DNA from: Deltaproteobacteria bacterium
Lineage (GTDB): Bacteria; Desulfobacterota; DSM-4660; Desulfatiglandales; HGW-15
Length of the DNA stretch: 5,507 nt
NCBI GenBank assembly: GCA_019308525.1
Contig: JAFDIC010000281.1
Span: 1-5,507 of the forward strand
Direction of reading: 5' to 3'
Shown here piece by piece: positions 1 through 5,507 of this stretch (position 1 is the stretch's first letter; each line of letters begins with the position of its first letter). The notes beneath the pieces are model-generated. The model made no database searches. It was not told the DNA's origin and was given only the letters and a program-made list of their open reading frames with translations. The translations under genes were made by a program, and so were the position numbers.

Positions 1-5
1 GTATT

Positions 6-461
6 ATGAGATTCTTGTTGTACCTGCTTTCCCTCTTGTACGTTCTCTCACCCTATGATCTACTGCCCGACTTCTTGGTTGGCTGGGGGTGGATTGACGA
101 CCTCTTGGTGTTGGGATTCCTGTGGTGGCAGTATTCCAAGTACAAGAAGAGGCGAAGCTATTACCAGAGTATGTACAATCAGTACCAGCGTGCTCGGGGC
201 CAGGGAGCGCACCAGGGAAAGGAATGGCGGGGGGAGGAGTTCAAGGGGGAAAGAGACATCGGGAGAAGCCCCAGGGTAAGAGATCCATACGAGGTGCTGG
301 GCATAGAGAGGAGCGCATCGAAGGAAGAGATAAAATCAGCTTATCGCAACCTTGTAAACAAGTACCATCCTGACAAGGTAGCCCACCTGGGAAAGGAATT
401 CCAATCTCTGGCCGAAGAAAAATTCAAAGAGATTCAAAGGGCTTATCAGGAATTGAGCTAA
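6..461 (+). CDS. Small membrane-anchored J-domain protein (DUF1232-like N-terminus plus DjlA-like C-terminal J domain)
   Basis: This 151-residue protein is probably a membrane-tethered co-chaperone that recruits DnaK (Hsp70) and stimulates its ATPase. Residues 2-14 and 31-42 are hydrophobic. Between them the motif [10 protein letters not shown], followed by WIDDLLVLG, matches the YkvA/DUF1232 family pattern. A basic stop (KYKKRR, 45-50) suggests the rest faces the cytoplasm. Residues 51-92 form a polar, Gly/Arg/Lys-rich linker. Residues 93-151 are a J domain: DPYEVLGI, helix II, the HPD triad at 121-123, and helix III ending EIQRAYQEL. The longer stretch between HPD and helix III resembles the J domain of DjlA. 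There is no Gly/Phe region or zinc finger, so it is a class C J protein. Only five bases precede the ATG, so no ribosome binding site can be seen and the true start could lie upstream, although the motif sits at the N-terminus as expected. Its client is unknown. Confidence 0.85.
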   Translation: MRFLLYLLSLLYVLSPYDLLPDFLVGWGWIDDLLVLGFLWWQYSKYKKRRSYYQSMYNQYQRARGQGAHQGKEWRGEEFKGERDIGRSPRVRDPYEVLGIERSASKEEIKSAYRNLVNKYHPDKVAHLGKEFQSLAEEKFKEIQRAYQELS

Positions 462-468
462 CTGACTC

Positions 469-484
469 CGGGGGCTCCCGTTTT
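469..484 (+). terminator. Candidate short intrinsic terminator after the J-domain gene
   Basis: Eight bases after the stop codon, CGGG (469-472) pairs with CCCG (477-480) around the loop GGCT and is followed directly by TTTT (481-484). Position and orientation fit the end of the plus-strand J-domain gene. The stem is only four base pairs and the T tract is short, so termination may be weak. No T tract follows the hairpin on the minus strand. Confidence 0.35.
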
Positions 485-495
485 CACGAACACGA

Positions 496-542
496 CGATT
501 GGCGCGGGATGACAGGAGCGTGAGCCTGTCCAAGGGCAATCG
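496..542. repeat. Nested inverted repeat in the convergent intergenic gap
   Basis: CGATTG at 496-501 is the exact reverse complement of CAATCG at 537-542. Inside it, GACAGG at 511-516 is the exact reverse complement of CCTGTC at 525-530, with an eight-base loop. The two arms could form a stacked hairpin between the convergent J-domain and reductase genes. It may help end transcription of one or both genes, but neither strand has a good T tract after it, so the role is unclear. Confidence 0.4.
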
Positions 543-562
543 GACTTTCTACGAAGCCATCC

Positions 563-2488
563 TCAGATTTTCCTGCCTATGATAGCCCCTTCATAGATGG
601 CAGCCTTTGCGCTGCGAGGTTCAAGGCAGTCGCCGATCTTGTAGAGTTCGATCCCCGTAGGCTTCAACTCGTCATGAAGGGCGTTATCAGGCCTGTTACC
701 GATCGTGATAACCACGGAATCCGCCTCTAGAAATGACTCTTTCCCGTTCTTGTCGGTTACGCTCACGCCCCTATCCCCTATGGAAATGACCTTGTGCTCG
801 GTCAGGATTCTGGCGTTGTTTTCCCTCAGTTTTCCGATCAAGACCTTTCTTGTAATGGATTCAAGTTGTTCTGCAAGCCTGGGGAGCATTTCGACGATCG
901 TCACCTGGCACCCGTTTTCAGAGAGATGATGGGCTACCTCGCAACCCGTGGCCCCTCCTCCGACCACGATCACCTTCCCTTCGACGGCCCTGATCCCGCT
1001 CAGCATGTCAGACAGTGGTACGACTATTGGTTTGTCGATACCGGGAACGGGGGGGGTTATCGGGACGGAGCCCGTGGCCAGAATTACGGCATCGGGAGCC
1101 TCTCGTCTTACCAGCTCACCGGTCACCTCTGTGTTCAGATGGATATTGACCCCGAACTTTTCTACCTGGCGCTTCTGGTACTCGATGAGGCTGATGAGTT
1201 CCTTCTTGTAACTTGCGATTGTGGCCAGGTTGAGCTGTCCCCCCAGCTCGGGCTGTCTTTCATAGAGATGCACTTCGTGGCCTCTCTGGGCTGCAACCCA
1301 TGCCACATTGAGTCCCCCGGGCCCGCCACCTACCACCATGACTTTCTTGGCTCTTGGGGCAGGATGTATCTCCATCTCCTTTTCCCTGCCGAGAGATGGA
1401 TTTACGAGGCATTCAATCCTGCCCCTGCGGAAAATGGATTCCATGCAGGTATTGCAGGCAATACATATCCTGATATCCTCCAGTTGCCCCTCTTCGGCCT
1501 TTCTGGGCAGTTCTGGGTCAGCAAGTAACCCCCTGCCCATGCACACCAGGTCCGCCTTGCCTTCCTGGATGATGGATTCCGCTACCAGGGGATCGTTTAT
1601 CCTCCCGACGCTCATAACGGGTATTTCCAGGGCCTCCCTTATCCTGGCGGCGGAGTCTACGAGACAGGCCTTTCCCATGAACATGGGCTGGCAGATCCAC
1701 TCCGGAGTGGCATCGTTGCCGGCGGACACCTGAAGGATATCTATGCCACAGGGGACGATTTCTTTCAGGATTTCGATACTTTCTTCAACAGTCAATCCAT
1801 CCGGCACGAACTCCTGGGCGCTTATCTTGAAAGACAGTGGAAAATCGTCCCCCACGCGATTCCTGATCTCCTGAACGATTTCTCTCGCAAATCTAGTCCT
1901 TCCCTTGATGTCGCCACCGTATTCATCGTCCCTGATGTTGGAAAAGCGGGACAGGAACTGGTTGATGAGGTATCCGTGGGCTCCGTGTATTTCCAGCAGC
2001 TCGAAGCCGGCTTCAACGGCCCTTCGGGCTGCATCCCCAAAGGCCTTGACGATCCTCCCTATGCTTTCGTGGTCCAGCGGCTCCACCTCGGTCCTGATAG
2101 TGGGGCAGGGGAGGTTGGAGGGAGCCAGGGGCTTTCGCTTTATGACCCTGAAGGGGACCTGCCTGCCTGCGTGGTGTATCTGGATGGCAGGGATTGCGCC
2201 TTCAGACTTCATGACCTTAGCGATGCGTGACAATCCTTCGATAAACCTGTCATCATATATTCTTGCCTGGTGATTTGAGACTACGCCTTCGGGAGAAACG
2301 GCATGGGCTTCTACGATCACCAGGGCGGGGCCTCCTGCGGCCCGATTCCTGTAATGTTCGACCGTCCTGTCTGAGATGGACCCGTCATCCTCGATCAAGA
2401 AGGATGCCAGCCCCGGCATCACGATCCTGTTCTTGAAGTGAAGCCCCTTGACCTCAAAAGGGGTGAAGAGATGATTCAGCATGGCCAT
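563..2488 (-). CDS. NADH:flavin oxidoreductase / 2,4-dienoyl-CoA reductase-like flavoprotein (old yellow enzyme family, FMN + 4Fe-4S + FAD)
   Basis: This 641-residue cytoplasmic enzyme has the FadH / BaiCD / trimethylamine dehydrogenase architecture and probably reduces an activated C=C bond. Residues 1-335 form the FMN-binding TIM barrel, with QIHHAGRQ (103-110), HGAHGYLINQ (168-177, Tyr173 matching the FadH catalytic Tyr166) and DEYGG (188-192). Cysteines 342, 345, 348 and 360 (C-x2-C-x2-C-x11-C) should bind a 4Fe-4S cluster. GGGPGG (387-392) begins the FAD-binding fold; GGGATG (510-515) begins the nicotinamide-nucleotide fold, where Glu533 at the end of the second strand favours NADH over NADPH. 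IGD (618-620) is the usual C-terminal FAD motif. Length fits the family (E. coli FadH about 672), so the gene looks complete. The residue aligned with FadH His252 is Asp259, which argues against a standard dienoyl-CoA reductase. Alternatives are an enoate reductase or another OYE-type reductase. The first ATG is chosen because AAGGGG lies six bases upstream; a second ATG two codons in is less well spaced. Confidence 0.93.
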   Translation of the reverse strand: MAMLNHLFTPFEVKGLHFKNRIVMPGLASFLIEDDGSISDRTVEHYRNRAAGGPALVIVEAHAVSPEGVVSNHQARIYDDRFIEGLSRIAKVMKSEGAIPAIQIHHAGRQVPFRVIKRKPLAPSNLPCPTIRTEVEPLDHESIGRIVKAFGDAARRAVEAGFELLEIHGAHGYLINQFLSRFSNIRDDEYGGDIKGRTRFAREIVQEIRNRVGDDFPLSFKISAQEFVPDGLTVEESIEILKEIVPCGIDILQVSAGNDATPEWICQPMFMGKACLVDSAARIREALEIPVMSVGRINDPLVAESIIQEGKADLVCMGRGLLADPELPRKAEEGQLEDIRICIACNTCMESIFRRGRIECLVNPSLGREKEMEIHPAPRAKKVMVVGGGPGGLNVAWVAAQRGHEVHLYERQPELGGQLNLATIASYKKELISLIEYQKRQVEKFGVNIHLNTEVTGELVRREAPDAVILATGSVPITPPVPGIDKPIVVPLSDMLSGIRAVEGKVIVVGGGATGCEVAHHLSENGCQVTIVEMLPRLAEQLESITRKVLIGKLRENNARILTEHKVISIGDRGVSVTDKNGKESFLEADSVVITIGNRPDNALHDELKPTGIELYKIGDCLEPRSAKAAIYEGAIIGRKI

Positions 2489-2494
2489 TCAAAT

Positions 2495-2500
2495 CCCCTT
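2495..2500 (-). promoter_or_regulatory. Ribosome binding site of the flavin reductase gene
   Basis: AAGGGG on the minus strand ends six bases before the ATG at 2488. This spacing favours that ATG over the in-frame ATG at 2482, which would be 12 bases away. Confidence 0.6.
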
Positions 2501-2529
2501 CGGCCTGTTCTTGGTTTAAAGGTTTTTCT

Positions 2530-2559
2530 TGCATACCTGACATGCCATTGGTTTGTCAA
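2530..2559 (-). promoter_or_regulatory. Candidate sigma-70-type promoter for the flavin reductase gene
   Basis: On the minus strand a perfect -35 box TTGACA (2554-2559) is followed after 18 bases by TATGCA (2530-2535), which matches the -10 consensus at only three of six positions. Transcription would start near 2523, giving a leader of roughly 35 bases before the ATG. The site lies just after the terminator-like hairpin, which fits a separate transcription unit for the reductase. The weak -10 box keeps confidence moderate, or suggests that an activator is needed. Confidence 0.4.
2538..2558. promoter_or_regulatory. Inverted repeat TGACA-N11-TGTCA over the promoter, possible operator
   Basis: TGACA (2538-2542) and TGTCA (2554-2558) are exact reverse complements separated by 11 bases. 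The centre-to-centre distance is 16 bases, about one and a half helical turns. The repeat covers most of the -35 box and the spacer of the candidate promoter, where a bound dimeric repressor would block RNA polymerase. No regulator gene is in the window, and five-base arms can arise by chance. Confidence 0.3.
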
Positions 2560-2575
2560 CAAAAGAAGTAAGAAT

Positions 2576-2598
2576 CCGGGTCCAAAGGGCCCGGTTTT
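2576..2598. terminator. Terminator-like hairpin between livF and the flavin reductase gene
   Basis: CCGGGTCC (2576-2583) pairs with GGGCCCGG (2587-2594) around the loop AAA. Read on the plus strand, all eight pairs form (one G-U) and TTTT follows at 2595-2598. Read on the minus strand, the same stem has one A-C mismatch and is followed by a T-rich run (10 of the first 15 bases, 2561-2575). The minus-strand reading would end the liv operon before the promoter of the reductase gene. The plus-strand form is the stronger hairpin, so it may also block antisense transcription leaving the reductase region. Confidence 0.5.
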
Positions 2599-2668
2599 GC
2601 TCTAAGCCCAGAGGGCATGATCTGTTGTTCTCGCGTTGGCAAATCCGAAAAGGGCGCCCGGAAGCCTG

Positions 2669-3376
2669 TCATATCCCCAGATAGGCCTCCCTGATTTCAG
2701 GTGAATCCTTTATCTCCTCTGCTTTGCCTTCCGCCTTTATCTTTCCCTCGTGCATGATGTAGACATAATTCGCTGCATCAAGGGATGCCTCCGCATTTTG
2801 CTCTACGAGGAGGATTGTGAGACCCATGTCTTCTTTCATCTTTACCACCGTTTCAAAGACCTGGGATACCAGCTTCGGGGCAAGACCCTGGCTCGGTTCA
2901 TCCAGCATGATTAGTTTCGGCACGGTCATGAGGGCCCTTGCTATGGTCAACATTTGCTGTTCCCCTCCGCTCATGGAACCCGCCGCCTGGTTGCTCCTTT
3001 CCCTGAGTATGGGGAACAGCCCGTAGACAAGATCCAGGGATCTGGCCATTTTCTCCCTGGCCCTCCTGAGGTAGGCACCCATCACGAGGTTCTCGTGGAC
3101 CGTCATTTCACGAAACAGATGCTTTCCCTCCGGGACCAGGGTAAGGCCGGCATCCACTTTCCTATGGGGCGGAAGATATGTAACATCCCGCTCTTCATAT
3201 ATGATCTCCCCACCCCACGGGGAAACAGTGCCCAGGACGGTCCACAGGAGGGTCGATTTTCCAACACCATTCGGGCCCAGGAGAGAGGTGATGGTTCCCT
3301 TTTCAACGGACAGGCTGGGCCCCCAAAGCACCTGCATTGGTCCGTATCCTGACTCCAAGTTCTTAAGTTTCAGCAT
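2669..3376 (-). CDS. livF: Branched-chain amino acid-type ABC transporter ATP-binding protein LivF
   Basis: This 235-residue cytoplasmic ATPase pairs with LivG to drive HAAT-family uptake. Visible motifs are Walker A GPNGVGKST (34-42), the LivF-typical VPEGKHLF in the Q-loop region (81-88), the signature MSGGEQQ (135-141), Walker B LIMLDEPSQGL (155-165) and LVEQNA (190-195). In that last motif Gln stands at the usual H-loop position, as is common in LivF. The reading frame is open up to 3463, but that would add 29 residues without family resemblance and overlap livG by 71 bases. The ATG at 3376 gives the usual family length, sits 16 bases after the livG stop codon and has AAGGGG 11 bases upstream, so it is preferred. 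It is the last gene of the transporter operon in this window. The true substrate cannot be read from this subunit. Confidence 0.93.
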   Translation of the reverse strand: MLKLKNLESGYGPMQVLWGPSLSVEKGTITSLLGPNGVGKSTLLWTVLGTVSPWGGEIIYEERDVTYLPPHRKVDAGLTLVPEGKHLFREMTVHENLVMGAYLRRAREKMARSLDLVYGLFPILRERSNQAAGSMSGGEQQMLTIARALMTVPKLIMLDEPSQGLAPKLVSQVFETVVKMKEDMGLTILLVEQNAEASLDAANYVYIMHEGKIKAEGKAEEIKDSPEIREAYLGI

Positions 3377-3387
3377 GTCTGCCGCTT

Positions 3388-3393
3388 CCCCTT
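3388..3393 (-). promoter_or_regulatory. Ribosome binding site deciding the livF start
   Basis: AAGGGG on the minus strand touches the livG stop codon (3393-3395) and lies 11 bases before the ATG at 3376. It supports this start over the longer open frame beginning at 3463, and suggests that ribosomes ending livG restart on livF. Confidence 0.5.
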
Positions 3394-4172
3394 CACGTCT
3401 CTGAGGGGTCTCCACCGGTTCGATCACCTCTTCCGTCTGGCGCTGCTCGGCCCAGGTATACATCGATAACCCTTGGGTCTGTCAGGGCGTCCTGGGTCCT
3501 GGCATCCACCATCTTCTCGCCCTGATTCATCACGATGACCCTTTCAGCCAGGCCGGCCACCGCCCTCATTATATGTTCGACCATTGAAACAATGGCGATT
3601 CCTTCTTCTTCCTTGACGGTCTTGATGAACCGTACCATGTTGTCGATATCCCTGGGGTTCATGCCGGCCATGGCTTCGTCGAGAAGGAGGATCTTTGGCC
3701 TCATTGCAAGGGCGCGGGCGATCTCCATGAGCTTTTTCTCAACCGGAGTGAGGGAGCCGGCAGGCTTGTCGGCATGGGTCTCCAGACCGACGAGCTGGAT
3801 GTATCTGTCCGCGACCCCCAGGGCATCTCCAACACTGATTCTCCGTGCCTGTGTCCCGAACATGGCGCCTATTGCCACATTCTCGCGCACCGTGGCGGAA
3901 CTGAAGGGCCGGGATATCTGGAAGGTTCTTCCCAGGCCCAGGGGCGCCCTCTTGTATGCCGGTAAAGTGGTTATGTCCTTTCCTTCGAATATGATTCTTC
4001 CTTCATCAGGCCTGTACACACCGCTTATGACGTTGAACAGGGTGGTCTTTCCGCTCCCGTTGGGGCCCACTATGCCCAGCAGCTCGCCCGGCTCAATCTC
4101 CATGCTGAACCCATTCACTGCGATCAGTCCGCCGAAACGTTTCGTGACATTTTCCAGTCTTAACAGGCTCAT
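3393..4172 (-). CDS. livG: Branched-chain amino acid-type ABC transporter ATP-binding protein LivG
   Basis: This 259-residue cytoplasmic ATPase is the partner of LivF. It shows Walker A GPNGSGKTT (36-44), Q-loop GRTFQISRPF with Gln85, Walker B ILLLDE (161-166) followed by AMAGMNP, and the switch His200 in VEH. The ABC signature, usually LSxGQ in this family, is here LTPVEK (141-146), so it lacks both the Gly and the Gln. Similar drift occurs in some LivG-like proteins, but here it is marked. After the usual ending near DVYLGR (237-242) there is a 17-residue Gly/Arg/Asp-rich tail. The ATG at 4172 is chosen: an AGGAGG element lies just before it, although only three bases away. A TTG at 4187 would add five residues but has no ribosome binding site. 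The livM stop codon overlaps the binding site, so translation is probably coupled. Confidence 0.92.
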   Translation of the reverse strand: MSLLRLENVTKRFGGLIAVNGFSMEIEPGELLGIVGPNGSGKTTLFNVISGVYRPDEGRIIFEGKDITTLPAYKRAPLGLGRTFQISRPFSSATVRENVAIGAMFGTQARRISVGDALGVADRYIQLVGLETHADKPAGSLTPVEKKLMEIARALAMRPKILLLDEAMAGMNPRDIDNMVRFIKTVKEEEGIAIVSMVEHIMRAVAGLAERVIVMNQGEKMVDARTQDALTDPRVIDVYLGRAAPDGRGDRTGGDPSET

Positions 4173-4175
4173 AAC

Positions 4176-4181
4176 CCTCCT
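4176..4181 (-). promoter_or_regulatory. Strong, closely spaced ribosome binding site of livG
   Basis: AGGAGG on the minus strand overlaps the livM TAG stop codon (4180-4182) and is only three bases from the livG ATG. Such short spacing is unusual, and the overlap with the stop codon suggests coupled re-initiation. Confidence 0.5.
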
Positions 4182-5181
4182 AATCAATAAACGGAGCCAG
4201 TCTGGTTCCTCTGCTCCTGGACTTTACCACCCCAATGACACCCTCAGGGAAGGCCACTATTATGATGATTATTATGGGTGCGAAGATCAGAAGCTGAAAT
4301 CCCGGCAATATGATCGATAGATAGTATTTGGCTATCCCGTATATCAGGCCTCCCACAACAGGTCCAAGCAGGGTGCCTGCCCCGCCGAGGAGCACAATGA
4401 TTATTGCCTCAACCGTGTAGTGGATCTCGAATACTTCCGGCGGAAAGACGTAGGGGGTTTTCAGGGCCCAGGAAACCGCACCCAGCAGTCCTGCGAAGCT
4501 GGCGCTGGTGATAAAGGCAATGATCTTGAATTTGGTTACATTGATGCCCATGACCTTGGCTGCATCCTCGTCTTCCCTCAGTGCGGTCAAGGCATAGCCG
4601 ATTTTGCTCCTCATGTACAGGAGGGTGACCACGGCAGCAAGCGCGGCAAGGATCAGTACGATCACATCCGCCCAGAAGGTTGAAAGGGCGCTGGCAGTCT
4701 CTCTACCGAATGCCTCATTCATCTGGGCGGTAAAAATGATGCCTTCGGCCCCGTTCCATATCCTTGCCCCTTCTATCAGGTACCTGAACCCCTCGTTTAC
4801 TCCGATGGTGGCGATAGCGAAATAGGCCCCCCTCAGCCTCAGGGCTACGGCACCCACTGCAAGGGCCAGCAGGGTGGCCATTACCACTGCCAGTGCCAGG
4901 CCGAACAGGACAATCCAAAGGCCCAGGCCCTGAAAATGGGCCAGTCGAGTAATTCCCAGGGCCATCCCGTAAGTTCCGATGCCCAGAAAAGCCACGTAGC
5001 CGAAATCAACATATCCCGTCATACCCAGAAAGATATTGAAGGCCTGTCCCAGCGCGCAGTAGAAGGCCAGCATTCCCACGAGCTGCCACATGCCGGTCAT
5101 GCCCTTCCCGAGGGCGAAGAGCACAAGGTAGGCCAGAAGCACGGGTATCAGCGGCAGGTAAGGACTGAAATCTCTTTTCAT
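4180..5181 (-). CDS. livM: Branched-chain amino acid-type ABC transporter permease LivM
   Basis: This 333-residue inner-membrane permease forms the transport channel with LivH. Hydrophobic segments lie at about residues 10-25, 33-52, 60-78, 87-113, 170-190, 218-240, 258-285 (likely a re-entrant or double segment) and 293-312. Family landmarks are GMTGYVDFGYVAFLGIGTYG (53-72), the RGAYFAIATIG block (117-127), the conserved cytoplasmic loop ALREDEDAAKVMGIN (200-214) that contacts the ATPases, and VLLGGAGTLLGPVVGG (263-278). Length is normal for LivM of this type. The start codon overlaps the livH stop in an ATGA arrangement (5178-5181), with GAGGGG just upstream, so the start is secure and translation is coupled. 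An isoleucine run (about 303-308) lies in the last membrane segment. The substrate could be a branched-chain amino acid, another amino acid or an organic acid. Confidence 0.95.
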   Translation of the reverse strand: MKRDFSPYLPLIPVLLAYLVLFALGKGMTGMWQLVGMLAFYCALGQAFNIFLGMTGYVDFGYVAFLGIGTYGMALGITRLAHFQGLGLWIVLFGLALAVVMATLLALAVGAVALRLRGAYFAIATIGVNEGFRYLIEGARIWNGAEGIIFTAQMNEAFGRETASALSTFWADVIVLILAALAAVVTLLYMRSKIGYALTALREDEDAAKVMGINVTKFKIIAFITSASFAGLLGAVSWALKTPYVFPPEVFEIHYTVEAIIIVLLGGAGTLLGPVVGGLIYGIAKYYLSIILPGFQLLIFAPIIIIIIVAFPEGVIGVVKSRSRGTRLAPFID

Positions 5182-5507
5182 TTTCCCCTCAAGATACCGG
5201 TGGGCCTTATCAGGAGAATGACGAGTAGAATAACAAAGGACAGGAACCTCGTTAGCGCGAAGGGTTCCACTCCAGGGATCAGAGCGAAGAGGGTGTATGA
5301 GCCGTTTTCAATGATTCCGAAGACCAATCCTCCGAAAAATGCCCCATAGGGCGAAGCAAGGCCGCCCAGGACCGCGATCACGAACGCCTTCAAGGTATAT
5401 ACTCCCCCCATGTAAGGATTGATACCCACGGGAATGAACATGGTCAGCAGGACCCCGCTGGCAACCGTCAATCCTATACCCAGGGCAAAACTCAGCGCGT
5501 AGACCCC
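5178..5507 (-). CDS. livH: Branched-chain amino acid-type ABC transporter permease LivH, C-terminal part (cut by window edge)
   Basis: The last 109 residues of an inner-membrane permease are visible. The frame stays open to the right edge, so the real start lies outside the window. The visible part has family landmarks: the PYMGG stretch, TLKAFVIAVLGGLASPYGAF and the ending LLIRPTGILRGK. At least three hydrophobic segments are present. LivH proteins are usually near 290-310 residues, so roughly a third is seen. A TTG at 5471 could be read as a start, but the coding sequence upstream of it (Gly-Val-Tyr-Ala-Leu-Ser-Phe-Ala) continues the family pattern, so this is not a short gene. Its TGA stop overlaps the livM ATG. 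With LivM it would form the channel; the operon promoter and the binding-protein gene must lie elsewhere. Confidence 0.92.
   Translation of the reverse strand, partial: GVYALSFALGIGLTVASGVLLTMFIPVGINPYMGGVYTLKAFVIAVLGGLASPYGAFFGGLVFGIIENGSYTLFALIPGVEPFALTRFLSFVILLVILLIRPTGILRGK

Noticed and set aside
794..1528. Long plus-strand open frame (244 codons) antisense to the reductase gene
   Set aside because: It lies wholly inside a well-supported gene, shows no recognisable domain, and long antisense frames are common opposite such genes.
2652..2659. GGGCGCCC palindrome just after livF as a terminator
   Set aside because: It is a perfect eight-base palindrome with no loop, so it cannot form a useful hairpin; only a weak three-pair stem can be drawn around it.
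2669..3463. Longer LivF starting at 3463
   Set aside because: It adds 29 residues without family resemblance and overlaps livG by 71 bases; the ATG at 3376 fits family length and has a ribosome binding site.
3535..4320. Long plus-strand open frame (261 codons) antisense to livG and the end of livM
   Set aside because: It has no recognisable domain and spans the junction of two real genes; its composition mirrors the opposite strand.
5178..5471. A complete 97-residue small membrane protein starting at the TTG at 5471
   Set aside because: The frame remains open to the window edge and the upstream residues continue the LivH pattern, so this is a truncated view of a larger permease.
1..5507. 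CRISPR array, tRNA or rRNA genes, insertion sequence or phage genes
   Set aside because: Reading both strands showed no regularly spaced repeats, no cloverleaf or rRNA-like stretch, and no transposase, integrase or phage protein; almost all bases are explained by the six genes.

Overview
The window holds a bacterial high-affinity branched-chain amino acid type (HAAT/Liv) ABC transporter cluster on the minus strand, an old-yellow-enzyme/2,4-dienoyl-CoA-reductase-like flavoprotein gene downstream of it on the same strand, and a small membrane J-domain protein gene on the plus strand at the left edge. The protein types (a DUF1232-like plus J-domain fusion, Liv genes beside a multi-domain FMN/4Fe-4S/FAD reductase, dense ATGA-type overlaps) suggest an anaerobic, fatty- or aromatic-acid-degrading proteobacterium, perhaps Desulfobacterota. 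That assignment is an inference from gene content and has not been tested by any search.

Layout from the left: the J-domain gene (6-461, +) converges on the flavin reductase gene (563-2488, -), with a 101-base gap that carries a short terminator-like hairpin and a nested inverted repeat. A 180-base gap (2489-2668) separates the reductase gene from livF. It holds a terminator-like hairpin, a TTGACA-containing promoter candidate and an inverted repeat lying over that promoter. The transporter genes then run, in transcription order, livH (cut by the right edge), livM, livG, livF. livH/livM overlap by four bases, the livM stop codon overlaps the livG ribosome binding site, and livG/livF are 16 bases apart, so they form a tightly coupled operon.

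How they work together: LivH and LivM would form the membrane channel, with LivG and LivF as the paired ATPases. No periplasmic binding protein gene is in the window; it may lie beyond the right edge. The reductase appears to have its own promoter, so its link to the transporter is suggestive only. If the link is real, the imported compound may be an acid that is later reduced at a C=C bond rather than a true branched-chain amino acid. I found no RNA gene, mobile element, CRISPR array or clearly new system. The points most worth checking are the degenerate ABC signature in LivG, the replaced catalytic histidine in the reductase, and the DUF1232-J fusion.
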